64,000 nt of DNA from Bradyrhizobium sp. AUGA SZCCT0283. GTDB lineage: Bacteria; Pseudomonadota; Alphaproteobacteria; Rhizobiales; Xanthobacteraceae. Position numbers and translations under genes: made by a program. Location of the stretch: contig NZ_JAFCLU010000004.1 of the NCBI RefSeq assembly GCF_018130385.1, forward strand, positions 62,001-126,000. The letters run 5' to 3'. Positions 8,004-16,517 of the stretch are shown here, one piece after another. The notes below the pieces were generated by a model, which saw nothing but the letters and a program-made list of their open reading frames with translations, was not told the origin of the DNA and made no database searches. Within the stretch, counting starts at the first letter, position 1. Each line of letters starts with the position of its first letter.

Positions 8004-9230
8004 ATGAGCACGACAGAAGCAACGTCCAGCACCAGCGCCAGCAGCACCGGCGTCTATCTTGCCGTGCTGCAGCTGGTCTTCACGCTGGGCTGGACCACTT
8101 ACGTCATCTACCTGCCAAAGCTCTGCGCCGAAGTCGGGATCGCGCCATCAGCCGTGATCCTGATTCTGATGCTGGATCAGGCGATCTTCACCATCACCGA
8201 CACCGCGATGGGAATTGCCGCTGACCGGATCGCGCCGTTTGTCGGCAAGCTCGGTGTGTTCGTCGGCGTCCTGACCGCGATCTCCTGCGCGGCCTTTGTC
8301 GCACTGCCGTTCGTGGCCGGCACCGGGCCCGCCGCACAGGTCTGGTTCATCGCCCTGATCCTGATCTGGGTCGTGACGTCGTCGGCGCTGCGCGCGCCGC
8401 CGCTGACATTGCTGGGCAAATACGGCGCGCGGCCGGCAATCCCGTTTCTGTCGGCGCTGGCAATGCTCGGCTATGGTCTGGCAGGCGCGGTATCGCCCTA
8501 TCTCGGCGTGGTGCTGCGCAATCACGACCCGCGGCTGCCCTTCGTGATCTCAGGCGTGGTGCTGCTGATCACGACGCTTGCCTTGTCGAAGGTCGAGCGC
8601 AATCTCGCGCAGGCGCCTCGCGTCGCGAAAGCGCCAGTGCCAGCCAAATCGCTCGGTCAGGTGCCGATGTTCTTCATCGCTTCGATGGTCATCCTGTCGC
8701 TCGGCTATCAGCTGCATTTTTCCATCAACAGCACGCCGTTCTTTCTGCGCTTCGCCAAGCCGGAAGAATTGCAATGGCTGATGCCGGTGTTCTGGATCGG
8801 CTTCAATATCGCGATGTTTCCGGCGAGCGTCGTGGTCAAGCATCGCGGCGGGCTGATCGTGATGGGCGCCGCCGGCCTGCTCGGGGCGCTGGCGGTGCTG
8901 GGAGCGGAAATGGCCGGCAATCTCAACATGCTGATTGCGGCGCAGTTCATCGCCGGTGCCGCGTGGGGCTGCATGCTGATGGCCGCGGTCTCGGCGGCGC
9001 TGGCGATCGGGGAGACCGGCGCCGAGGGCAAGGTCGTCGGGCTCGTCTTCTCCGCGCTGGCGCTCGCCACCTTTGCACGGATGGCGGCGGTCGCCGGCGG
9101 CCTGCAAAAGCTGCCGGAATATGCGCCGCTGCTGCAATGGGCCCCCGTCGCCTGCTGGTCGGTCGCCGGTGCGGGCCTGCTGGTGATTGCGGCGTCGCGA
9201 ATGCAGCGAAGTATGGCGAGGCAGGTTTAG
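8004..9230 (+). CDS. MFS transporter
   Basis: A 408-aa protein with about 12 hydrophobic segments and a Ser/Thr-rich N-terminus (TTEATSSTSASSTG). The TDTAMGIAADRIAPFVGK stretch after the second segment matches the cytoplasmic loop 2-3 motif of the major facilitator superfamily. It is an inner-membrane transporter of unknown substrate. A run of nine G bases ends 4 bp before the ATG in place of a normal ribosome site. Its 3' end overlaps the convergent ThDP-enzyme gene by 4 bp. Confidence 0.82.
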   Translation: MSTTEATSSTSASSTGVYLAVLQLVFTLGWTTYVIYLPKLCAEVGIAPSAVILILMLDQAIFTITDTAMGIAADRIAPFVGKLGVFVGVLTAISCAAFVALPFVAGTGPAAQVWFIALILIWVVTSSALRAPPLTLLGKYGARPAIPFLSALAMLGYGLAGAVSPYLGVVLRNHDPRLPFVISGVVLLITTLALSKVERNLAQAPRVAKAPVPAKSLGQVPMFFIASMVILSLGYQLHFSINSTPFFLRFAKPEELQWLMPVFWIGFNIAMFPASVVVKHRGGLIVMGAAGLLGALAVLGAEMAGNLNMLIAAQFIAGAAWGCMLMAAVSAALAIGETGAEGKVVGLVFSALALATFARMAAVAGGLQKLPEYAPLLQWAPVACWSVAGAGLLVIAASRMQRSMARQV

Positions 9231-10858
9231 ATATTCTTCGCCGGATGGATGAACGCCCACGGCGAGACTTCCGAATCCGTCGGCACCTCCACCGAAATCA
9301 CGTAAGGCCCGCCATCGGCCAGCGCCTTTTCCAGCGCGGGGCGGAAATGATCCGGTGAGCTCACGCGCGCAGCGCCGACGCCGAAGGATTCCGCAAGTTT
9401 CACGAAATCCGGATTGACCAGGTCAGACGCTACCACGCGTCCGTCAAAATGCTGGCGCTGGTCGCGGCGGACATTGCCATAGGCATTGTTGTTGAACACC
9501 AGCGTCACCACGCCGATCTTGAACTGTACAGCGGTCGACAATTCCTGAACGCCGAACATGAAGCCGCCGTCGCCTGTGATCGCGACCACCGGCCGGTCCG
9601 GATTGGCGACCTTGGCCCCGAGCGCGGTCGGGAATCCCGAGCCGAGCGTGCCCTGATAGCCCGAGGTGATGAAGGTGCGCGGCTGGTAGACCGGAAAGCC
9701 GTACCAGGAAGCGAAGCCGACCTGCGACAATTCGTCGGTGACGATCGCATTTGCCGGCAGCACCTCGCGCAGGATGTTCAGATAGGCCATTTGTGGCTGA
9801 ACCTTCTGGATCTCCTGCTGCGCCGCCGCCGTGGCCTCGCGGATCTCGCCGCGCCGGCCGCTGGTCCTGCTGTAGGCGGCCTTCTTCACGGCCGCGACCA
9901 GATCGGCGGTACCGGCCTTGGCGTCCGCGACGATCGCAGCGTCGGACGCAACCCGGCGCATTTCGACAGGATCGATATCGATGCGAACGGATTTCAATCC
10001 CTGCGGTTGGTACGGCCAGCGGAATCCGGACGCCGGCAGCTCCATGCGCGTGCCGATTCCGATCATCAGATCGGTGATCGGCCATAGCCTGTAGGCCGCC
10101 GCCATGGTCAGCCCGAGCTCATGCGCGTTGGAGACGATGCCGCGGCCGCTGCGGAACGCCACCACGGGCGCATCGATCATCTCGGCCAGTTCGAGGATTT
10201 CCTCGCACGCATGCAGCGCGCCGCTGCCGACGAAGATCATCGGCCGCTTGCTGGCCTTGATGAGATCAGCGGCCGCCTTGATCCGGCCGGGGTCGGGCTG
10301 CGGGGCGGGAAAGGTGTCGAACACTTTGGAAGGACCGACCTCGGCGCGTTGCGTGAAGACATCCCACGGCATTTCCAGCGACACCGGTCCGCGGCGTCCC
10401 GACAGCATTTCCTGAAACGCGCGCGACACCACTGGTGGCGCGGCGTCCGGATATTCGATGCGCTCCGCCCATTTGACGAAGGTGCGCAGCGTCGCGAGCT
10501 GGTCGGGCATCTCGTGCAGATGGCCGCGGCCCTTGCCGAGAAACGCCGTCGGCACCTGGCCGGTGAGGCACAGTACCGGCTCGTTGCAGCCGAAGGCGGT
10601 GAGCAACGCCGCGCCGGCATTGAGCACGCCGGGGCCGGGCACCACGCTGAACACGCCAGGCCTGCCCGATGAGCGCGCGTAGCCAAAGGCCATGTAGCCG
10701 CAGGCCTGTTCGTGGCGCGCGCCGATGACCTTCAACTGCGCCTGATGGAAGGCATCAAACAGGCCGTAAACTTGCGCGCCGGGCAGGCCGAACACGGTGT
10801 CGACGCCATGCGCGACGAGGCCATTGACGATTGCTTCGCCGCCGGAGGTTGATTTCAT
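9227..10858 (-). CDS. thiamine diphosphate-dependent enzyme (acetolactate synthase large-subunit-like)
   Basis: A 543-aa three-domain ThDP enzyme. The N-terminal PYR domain carries the activating Glu50 in ARHEQACGYMA. The C-terminal PP domain has GDGGFMFGVQE followed by FNNNAYGNVRR, the ThDP/Mg-binding GDG-NN motif. No regulatory small subunit is adjacent, so it is probably a catabolic decarboxylase or carboligase rather than a biosynthetic acetolactate synthase. It is 29 bp downstream of the FAH-family gene and on the same strand as the hpa genes, so it may be part of that transcript. A GTG 12 bases upstream is an alternative start. Confidence 0.75.
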   Translation of the reverse strand: MKSTSGGEAIVNGLVAHGVDTVFGLPGAQVYGLFDAFHQAQLKVIGARHEQACGYMAFGYARSSGRPGVFSVVPGPGVLNAGAALLTAFGCNEPVLCLTGQVPTAFLGKGRGHLHEMPDQLATLRTFVKWAERIEYPDAAPPVVSRAFQEMLSGRRGPVSLEMPWDVFTQRAEVGPSKVFDTFPAPQPDPGRIKAAADLIKASKRPMIFVGSGALHACEEILELAEMIDAPVVAFRSGRGIVSNAHELGLTMAAAYRLWPITDLMIGIGTRMELPASGFRWPYQPQGLKSVRIDIDPVEMRRVASDAAIVADAKAGTADLVAAVKKAAYSRTSGRRGEIREATAAAQQEIQKVQPQMAYLNILREVLPANAIVTDELSQVGFASWYGFPVYQPRTFITSGYQGTLGSGFPTALGAKVANPDRPVVAITGDGGFMFGVQELSTAVQFKIGVVTLVFNNNAYGNVRRDQRQHFDGRVVASDLVNPDFVKLAESFGVGAARVSSPDHFRPALEKALADGGPYVISVEVPTDSEVSPWAFIHPAKNI

Positions 10859-10887
10859 CGCTCTGTCCACTCGCTTCTCAGGATTTA

Positions 10888-11757
10888 TCAGGCTTCGTCG
10901 ATCACGCCGTTCCTAAGCATGCCGACGCCCTCGGCTTCAACCTCGATGACGTCGCCAGGCTTGAGATAGCGCGGCGGGTCGAAGCGCGCGCCGGCGCCGG
11001 TCGGCGTTCCCGTCACGATGACGTCGCCGGGCACCAGCGTAGTGAAGGTCGAGAGATAGTTGATGAGGTAGCGGAAGCCGAAGATCAACCGCCCGGTGCG
11101 GTCGTCCTGCCGCGTCTCGCCGTTGACCCGCGTGGTCAGGCGGATGTCCGCGATCTGGCTTTCGTCGGTGTAGGGCACGAGCCATGGTCCCAGACTGCCG
11201 GTGGAATCGAAATTCTTGCCCTGGGTGACGTTGAACTTGGCGTGCCGCACCCAGTCGCGAATGGTGCCTTCGTTGCACAGCGTGACGGCGGCGATGTGAT
11301 CCAGCGCGTCACTCTCTTTAATATGCCGGCCGGCCTTGCCGATGACCAGCACCAGTTCGCCCTCGTAGTCGAGCTGGGCGGAAGCGCGTGGGCGAACCAG
11401 CGGGGCGTTGTGGCCGACGAAGGAGCGCGGCGTGCGCATGAACATGCTCGGATATTTCGGCGCGTCCTGGCCGTCCCTGTATTCGGCGTTGCGGTCCGGG
11501 TAGTTCACACCGATGCAGATGATCTTTTCCGGCGAGGGAATCGGCGGCTGCCAAGCGATCGCATCGAGCGCATGGTCCGGCGAACGCCGCGCCGCATCTT
11601 CGGCGAGTTTCATCAGCGCACCGGCGGCGATGGCTTCGCGCAGCGTCGGGTACTCCTTGGCGAAACGCGCGGAGAGATCGACGATTCCGGCATCGGTCAC
11701 GGCGCCGTACTTCTGCGTGCCGTTAACGGTGTAGGTGGCGAGGTGGGGATGAGCCAT
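10888..11757 (-). CDS. fumarylacetoacetate hydrolase family protein, HpaG candidate
   Basis: A 289-aa protein with the FAH fold: IICIGVNYPDRNAEYRDG, LDYEGELVLVIGKAGRHI with metal-binding Glu residues, and VIVTGTPTGAGARFDPPRYLKPGDVIEVE. In the homoprotocatechuate pathway the decarboxylase/isomerase HpaG (HpcE) has this fold, usually as two domains or two genes; here one single-domain gene is seen 11 bp after hpaD. It is therefore the best HpaG candidate. A longer upstream frame exists, but the ATG at 11757 starts the recognisable domain. Confidence 0.7.
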   Translation of the reverse strand: MAHPHLATYTVNGTQKYGAVTDAGIVDLSARFAKEYPTLREAIAAGALMKLAEDAARRSPDHALDAIAWQPPIPSPEKIICIGVNYPDRNAEYRDGQDAPKYPSMFMRTPRSFVGHNAPLVRPRASAQLDYEGELVLVIGKAGRHIKESDALDHIAAVTLCNEGTIRDWVRHAKFNVTQGKNFDSTGSLGPWLVPYTDESQIADIRLTTRVNGETRQDDRTGRLIFGFRYLINYLSTFTTLVPGDVIVTGTPTGAGARFDPPRYLKPGDVIEVEAEGVGMLRNGVIDEA

Positions 11758-11768
11758 CTGCGATCCGA

Positions 11769-12752
11769 TCAATCCGCAATCGTGACGTCGGCGACGAAGG
11801 CGGGTTCGCGCACCGCTTGCCCCGTGAAGGGCGTACCTTCCTCGAACCAGGAGCGCGGCGCGGGCGCGCCCCACAGCGTCTGCCGGCGCGGGTCCTTCAG
11901 CGACCAGCGCAGCGGCTCGTGGTCGTGATCGCCGGTGAAATAGTCGCTGGTGTAGAGCTCGAGGCGGTGGCCATCGGGATCCCGGACATAGAGAAAGAAT
12001 GCGTTCGAGATGCCGTGACGACCGGGGCCGCGCTCGATGTTCTTCAGATAGCCGCTGGAGGCCATGACGTCGCAGAGATGCAGGATGTTCATCGCGGTCG
12101 GCGTCCAATAGGCAAAGTGGTGCAGGCGGGGGCCGCGGCCGTTGGTGATGGCGAAGTCATGCACATTGCCCTTGCGGTGCATCCAGGCCGCAGCGATCCG
12201 CCCGTTAGGTCCGTCTTCCTCGCCATATTCGGTCAGGCGGAAGCCGAGCCGGGCGTAGAAATCGACGGTGTTTTGGACCTCGGGGGCGAAGACGTTGAAA
12301 TGGTCGAGCCGTTGCGGATGGCAGCCCTTGTAGAGGTCGTAGCGCCGGAGCAGATGCGGGCGTTTTTCCATCGTTGCATAGAGTTCAAGCTGGAAGCCGG
12401 CGGGGTCGGTGAACTGCAGCGTACGCCCCTGGAACGGCTGCTCGGCGAAGGCGTAAGTAATGCCGTTCTCGGAAAAGAACGCCGCCGCCTTGTCGAGATC
12501 GCCGTCATTGCCGACCTTGAAGCCGAGCCGGCTGCAGGCCGCGACAGGGGCCTTTCGCAGCACCAGCGAGTGATGCTGATGCTCCTCGCTGCCGCGCAGG
12601 TACACCGCCTGGTCGTCGCTGTCCTCGACATGGAGGCCGACGGTGTTCTCGTAGAAGGCGCGGCTCTTGTCGAGGTCGACGACATCAAGCACGGCGTGGC
12701 TGCATCGGATGATGTTGAAGGGTGGGTCGAAGATGTGTGTCGGAACGGGCAT
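11769..12752 (-). CDS. hpaD: 3,4-dihydroxyphenylacetate 2,3-dioxygenase
   Basis: A 327-aa type I extradiol dioxygenase made of two vicinal-oxygen-chelate modules (about residues 16-125 and 147-270). Metal ligands are His151 (RLDHFNVF), His212 (RLHHFAYW) and Glu265 (HRLELYTSDY); the spacing matches homoprotocatechuate 2,3-dioxygenase of Brevibacterium fuscum (His155, His214, Glu267). It cleaves the ring of homoprotocatechuate to 5-carboxymethyl-2-hydroxymuconate semialdehyde. It sits between hpaE and the FAH-family gene in the hpa operon. Confidence 0.9.
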   Translation of the reverse strand: MPVPTHIFDPPFNIIRCSHAVLDVVDLDKSRAFYENTVGLHVEDSDDQAVYLRGSEEHQHHSLVLRKAPVAACSRLGFKVGNDGDLDKAAAFFSENGITYAFAEQPFQGRTLQFTDPAGFQLELYATMEKRPHLLRRYDLYKGCHPQRLDHFNVFAPEVQNTVDFYARLGFRLTEYGEEDGPNGRIAAAWMHRKGNVHDFAITNGRGPRLHHFAYWTPTAMNILHLCDVMASSGYLKNIERGPGRHGISNAFFLYVRDPDGHRLELYTSDYFTGDHDHEPLRWSLKDPRRQTLWGAPAPRSWFEEGTPFTGQAVREPAFVADVTIAD

Positions 12753-12779
12753 GTGCTTTTATCCAGTCCTCAATTGTTA

Positions 12780-12878
12780 ATCCTCATGGTGAGGAGGCGC
12801 GCCAGCGCCGTCTCGAACCATGTGGCCCGTGGCCCATCCTTCGAGACGCGGGCTTGCGCCCGCTCCTCAGGATGAGGG
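12780..12878. repeat. imperfect palindromic repeat (type C), overlapping hpaE 3' end
   Basis: Outer arms CCTCATGGTGAGGAG and CTCCTCAGGATGAGG, with an inner pair GTCTCGAACCATG / CATCCTTCGAGAC. The element fills the hpaD-hpaE gap and supplies the last codons and TGA of hpaE. Confidence 0.65.
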
Positions 12879-14411
12879 CAGGCCGAGCTTCTGAATCTTG
12901 TGCGTCCCGCGGGCGAGCGAGACGTGCTTGGTCTCCATGTAGAAATCGAACGAGTAATCGCCGCCGTCACGGCCGATGCCGGACGATTTCATGCCGCCGA
13001 ACGGCGTCGGCAGGTGGCGCACGTTTTCGGAATTGAGCCAGATCATGCCGGCCTCCAGCGCGTCCGCCACCCGCAGGGCGCGGCCCATGTCGCCGGTCCA
13101 GACATAGCCGGTCAGGCCGTACTGCACGCCATTGGCGATCTCGATCGCGTCCTTCTCGTCCTTGAAGGGGATCACAGTCAGGAACGGGCCGAACACTTCC
13201 TCCTGCGCCACCCGCATCTTCGAATGCGCTGACGTGACGAGTGTCGGCTGCACGTAATGCCCGCCGCCGGGGCCGTCATGCGGCTTTCCGCCGACGGCAA
13301 TGGTGGCGCCGTCCTGCCGCGCCACGTCGAAATAGCTGCAGACTTTTGCGAGGTGCCGCTCATGGATCAGCGGCCCGATTTCGGTCGCGGGATCGAGCGG
13401 GTGGCCGACCTTCAAGGCCTTCACTCTGGTTGTCAGCTTTTCGATGAACTTTTCGGCAATGCCCTCCTGAACCAGCAGCCGGCTCGACGAGGTGCAGCGC
13501 TCGCCGTTCAGCGAGTAGATCATGAAGACCACCGCATCCAGCGCCCGGTCGAGGTCGGCGTCGTCGAACACGATGACGGGGTTCTTGCCACCGAGCTCGA
13601 AATGGACGCGTTTCAGGGTAGGGGCGCCCTGTGCCATGATCGCCGAGCCCGTCGCGCTCTCGCCGACAAAGCCGATCGCCTTGATCGCGGGATGCTCGGT
13701 CAGCGCCTTGCCGGCTTCTTCGCCCATGCCATGGACGGTGTTAAGCACGCCGTCGGGCAAGCCGGCCTGTTTCGCAAGCTTCGCCAGCAGGTCCGCCGTC
13801 ACCGGCGACCATTCAGCGGGCTTGTGCACGACGGTGCAGCCGGCAGCCAGCGCAGGGGCGATTTTCCAGGTCGACAGCATGAACGGCGTGTTCCATGGCG
13901 TGATCACGCCGACCGGGCCGATCGGCACCCGGGTCGAGATGTTCCAGTGCTCCTCGGAGGGCATGTTGAGGCCGTCCCTCGCCTCGGCGCATTTGTCGGC
14001 GAAGAAGCGGAAGTTTTCCGCCGCCCGGATCGCGGCCTTGGCCATGAAGCGGTGCGCCTGGCCCGTGTCGATGCATTCCAATACCGCGATGTCGTCGGCG
14101 TGGTCCTCGATGGCATCCGCCACGCGATGCAGCAATTTCTTCCGCATCGCAGCCGACATCTCGCGCCAGGACTTGAAGGCAAGGCTTGCCGCGGTTGCGG
14201 CGCGGTCGATGTCTTCGGCATTGCCGCGGGCGACCGACGCCAGCACTGCGCCGTCGACCGGGGACTTGGTCTCGAACGTCTGGCCTGAGATCGACGGCAC
14301 GGACTTGCCGTCGATCATGTGCCCGATGCCCTCGCTCTTTAATTTGGCGAGCAGGGGGGCGGCGCGGTCGCGGTTAGCCGGAAACACGTCCTTCGGTGTC
14401 GCCTTATCCAT
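12867..14411 (-). CDS. hpaE: 5-carboxymethyl-2-hydroxymuconate semialdehyde dehydrogenase
   Basis: A 514-aa aldehyde dehydrogenase with Asn174 (TPWNTPF), the general-base Glu272 (FELGGKNP) and nucleophile Cys306 (GERCTSSS). Full length for the family. It oxidises the ring-cleavage semialdehyde with NAD to 5-carboxymethyl-2-hydroxymuconate. Identification as HpaE rests on family features plus position between hpaF (8-bp overlap) and hpaD. Its final codons lie inside a palindromic repeat, so the extreme C-terminus may be recently altered. Confidence 0.88.
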   Translation of the reverse strand: MDKATPKDVFPANRDRAAPLLAKLKSEGIGHMIDGKSVPSISGQTFETKSPVDGAVLASVARGNAEDIDRAATAASLAFKSWREMSAAMRKKLLHRVADAIEDHADDIAVLECIDTGQAHRFMAKAAIRAAENFRFFADKCAEARDGLNMPSEEHWNISTRVPIGPVGVITPWNTPFMLSTWKIAPALAAGCTVVHKPAEWSPVTADLLAKLAKQAGLPDGVLNTVHGMGEEAGKALTEHPAIKAIGFVGESATGSAIMAQGAPTLKRVHFELGGKNPVIVFDDADLDRALDAVVFMIYSLNGERCTSSSRLLVQEGIAEKFIEKLTTRVKALKVGHPLDPATEIGPLIHERHLAKVCSYFDVARQDGATIAVGGKPHDGPGGGHYVQPTLVTSAHSKMRVAQEEVFGPFLTVIPFKDEKDAIEIANGVQYGLTGYVWTGDMGRALRVADALEAGMIWLNSENVRHLPTPFGGMKSSGIGRDGGDYSFDFYMETKHVSLARGTHKIQKLGLPSS

Positions 14412-14802
14412 TGAGAGCCTCCACTTTCAGAGCTTCGTGGATGTTGTTGCGTTTCCAGCTGGTTTCCTTGTCGTTGATCTGCATGTCGAACGACAGCGCG
14501 AACTTCTCGTTCGCAAACACCGGATCGAGATAGGCCGACAGGGCCTTGAAAATATGTTCACCCGCCTTCTTGCGGGTGGCTAGGTCGCGGCCCTCGCCGA
14601 GGCGGAGCACCATATCGAGAAAGCTGTAATTCGCAGCGCCGTCGGCGATCGCATAGTGCTCGCACCTGATAGCGCGGACACGAATACCTCCGAGCGGGAA
14701 GATGCCGGTCTCGATCGCGGCCTTGCGAACCAGCTCCACGACCGCACCCATGTCGACGCGGCCATCGAGATTAGCTGAATATTCAATCGTGAAATGCGGC
14801 AT
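14404..14802 (-). CDS. hpaF: 5-carboxymethyl-2-hydroxymuconate delta-isomerase
   Basis: A 132-aa protein of the CHMI family. After removal of Met the N-terminal proline (PHFTIEYSANL) serves as the catalytic base, as in tautomerase-fold enzymes. HYAIADGAANYSFLDMVLRLGEGR is the characteristic central block. It isomerises 5-carboxymethyl-2-hydroxymuconate. Overlaps hpaE by 8 bp and is 26 bp from hpaH. Confidence 0.88.
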   Translation of the reverse strand: MPHFTIEYSANLDGRVDMGAVVELVRKAAIETGIFPLGGIRVRAIRCEHYAIADGAANYSFLDMVLRLGEGRDLATRKKAGEHIFKALSAYLDPVFANEKFALSFDMQINDKETSWKRNNIHEALKVEALNG

Positions 14803-14828
14803 GCGACGACTCCCGCTTTCCTAAAGCA

Positions 14829-15635
14829 TCATGCGAAGTAGCAGCTCACGGACCCGTAAGGGCCATAGTCGGCCTGGATCGTGTCGCCCTTGCGGGTCTC
14901 GATCGGGCGGATGAACGATCCCGCCAGCACCACTTGTCCGGCTTCCAGCGCCAGCCCGTTCGGCGCGATCTTATTGGCAAGCCAAGCCACGGATGTCGCG
15001 GGATGGTTGAGAACGCCGGCCGCAAGCTCGGTCTCTTCCAACTGGCCGTTGCGGAAGCAGAGCGCGCCGATCCAGCGCAGGTCAACGTCCATCGGCCGGA
15101 TCGGCCGACCGCCGAGCACGATACCGGCATTCGCGGCATTGTCGGCGATGGTGTCGAAAATCTTGCGGGTGGATTTGGTTTGCGGATCGACCCGTTCGAC
15201 CCGCGTATCCAGGATCTCCAGCGCGGGCACCACAAAATCGGTGGCGTTGAGCACGTCGAACATCGTGCAGTCCGGTCCAGCCAGCCGCGACTTCATCACG
15301 AAGGCGAGTTCGGCCTCGATGCGGGTGGCGATGAAGCGATCGGACGGGACGAGCCCGCCATCGGCAAAGAACATGTCGTCCAGCAGGATGCCGGAGTCAG
15401 GCTCGTCGATATTGAGCGCGCTCTGCATCGCCTTCGAGGTCAGGCCGATCTTGTGGCCCTTCACAGCGCGGCCCCCCGTTACTTTCATCTCGACCCAGGC
15501 TTTCTGAATAGCGTAGGCATCTTCGATCGTTATGCCGGGATATTCGAGCGAAAGCTGCCGGATCTGCCTGCGAGTCTTTTCGGCCTGGTCGAGCCGCTCG
15601 GCGGCGCTTCGGATTTCGTCTCTGGAGAGGGCCAT
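14829..15635 (-). CDS. hpaH: 2-oxo-hepta-3-ene-1,7-dioate hydratase
   Basis: A 268-aa hydratase of the MhpD/HpcG family: VKGHKIGLTSKAMQ, IDEPDSGILLDDMFF, RIEAELAFVMK with metal-binding Glu residues, and EILDTRVE. It adds water to 2-oxohept-3-ene-1,7-dioate before the aldolase step. First gene of the hpa operon, reading away from hpaR. The ATG at 15635 is chosen; a TTG 21 bases upstream is in frame. Neither has a clear ribosome site. Confidence 0.87.
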   Translation of the reverse strand: MALSRDEIRSAAERLDQAEKTRRQIRQLSLEYPGITIEDAYAIQKAWVEMKVTGGRAVKGHKIGLTSKAMQSALNIDEPDSGILLDDMFFADGGLVPSDRFIATRIEAELAFVMKSRLAGPDCTMFDVLNATDFVVPALEILDTRVERVDPQTKSTRKIFDTIADNAANAGIVLGGRPIRPMDVDLRWIGALCFRNGQLEETELAAGVLNHPATSVAWLANKIAPNGLALEAGQVVLAGSFIRPIETRKGDTIQADYGPYGSVSCYFA

Positions 15636-15677
15636 GGGCGTGGGGCTGCTCAGCAAAAAGCGGGTGCTGAAATTTGT

Positions 15678-15689
15678 TTAACATGTTAA
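15678..15689. promoter_or_regulatory. putative HpaR operator
   Basis: Perfect 12-bp palindrome TTAACATGTTAA in the 144-bp hpaH-hpaR divergent intergenic region, 43 bp from the hpaH start. MarR-family repressors bind such AT-rich palindromes; assignment to HpaR is inferred from position. Confidence 0.65.
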
Positions 15690-15779
15690 GTTATCCGCTG
15701 CAAACTGATTTGGTGCTTGTTGCGCCGCAAAACTTTATCCTTTCCGGAATCGACGATTCCTGATGGCGGACCACTGAAG

Positions 15780-16316
15780 ATGGCAGGCAAGAAATCGCCG
15801 AACGGATCGCGCTCGGACCCGGAGGGAACGACGGAGGCCCGCCGCGCGCCGATGCGCGAATTCTCACGTTCGCTGCCGATGTCGTTGCTGCGCGCCCGTG
15901 AAGCGGTCATGCGGCAGTTCCGTCCCTCTTTGCGCAACCACGGCCTGACAGAACAGCAATGGCGCATCCTGCGCGCGCTGACGGCAGTGGACACTATCGA
16001 GGTGACAGAGCTGGCGCGCGTCGCCTTTTTGCTGGGTCCAAGCCTGTCGCGAATCCTGCGCGATCTCGAAGCGCGCGACCTGATCGAGAGGCGGACGGCC
16101 AAGGCCGATCTGCGCCGCGGCGAGGTGTCGATCTCGTCCAAGGGGTTGAAGCTGATCGAAGCCGTGGCGCCGACCTCGGAGGCGATCTACGCCGAAATCA
16201 CCAGCCGCTATGGCGCCCGCAAGCTTGCCGAGTTGCAGGACATGCTGGCCGAGCTCGAGCGCGGCCTTGCGGAAATGGAAGTGGCCGGTGAGCCAGACGC
16301 CGAAGCCGACGAGTAA
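15780..16316 (+). CDS. hpaR: homoprotocatechuate degradation regulator, MarR family
   Basis: A 178-aa winged-helix protein. The HpaR-type block MREFSRSLPMSLLRAREAVM is followed by the MarR helix-turn-helix (LTEQQWRILRAL, VTELARVAFLLGPSLSRILRDLEARDLIERR) and the wing (KADLRRGEVSISSKG). It should repress the divergent hpa operon and release DNA on binding a pathway intermediate. The ATG at 15780 is used; a TTG at 15717 would extend it by 21 residues and no ribosome site decides between them. Confidence 0.85.
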   Translation: MAGKKSPNGSRSDPEGTTEARRAPMREFSRSLPMSLLRAREAVMRQFRPSLRNHGLTEQQWRILRALTAVDTIEVTELARVAFLLGPSLSRILRDLEARDLIERRTAKADLRRGEVSISSKGLKLIEAVAPTSEAIYAEITSRYGARKLAELQDMLAELERGLAEMEVAGEPDAEADE

Positions 16317-16361
16317 GCGCAAATTTGCATGATGCTAGCGGCCCGATGCATAGCGGCCGGG

Positions 16362-16381
16362 CAAATGATTGCAATCATTTG
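16362..16381. promoter_or_regulatory. perfect 20-bp palindrome, putative operator
   Basis: CAAATGATTG followed immediately by its reverse complement CAATCATTTG. It lies 137 bp upstream of the Ldh-family gene and abuts a second palindrome. Likely the binding site of a sugar-acid regulator; no regulator gene is adjacent in the window. Confidence 0.6.
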
Positions 16382-16395
16382 TCTAATGGTAGACA
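16380..16395. promoter_or_regulatory. second palindrome, GntR-like site
   Basis: TGTCTA-ATGG-TAGACA, sharing two bases with the preceding 20-bp palindrome. Its form resembles operators of FCD-type GntR regulators, by general similarity only. Confidence 0.45.
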
Positions 16396-16517
16396 CGCGC
16401 GCGATTTTTCGCTCAAAGTGCCGGCCAAGCCGGTCATCAAAACCGGCGCGGGAGTCGTGGGGTTCGCCGCCAATGCACAGGCTGCCCCGGCGCTAGGACA
16501 AGGCTGAAATCCGAAAA

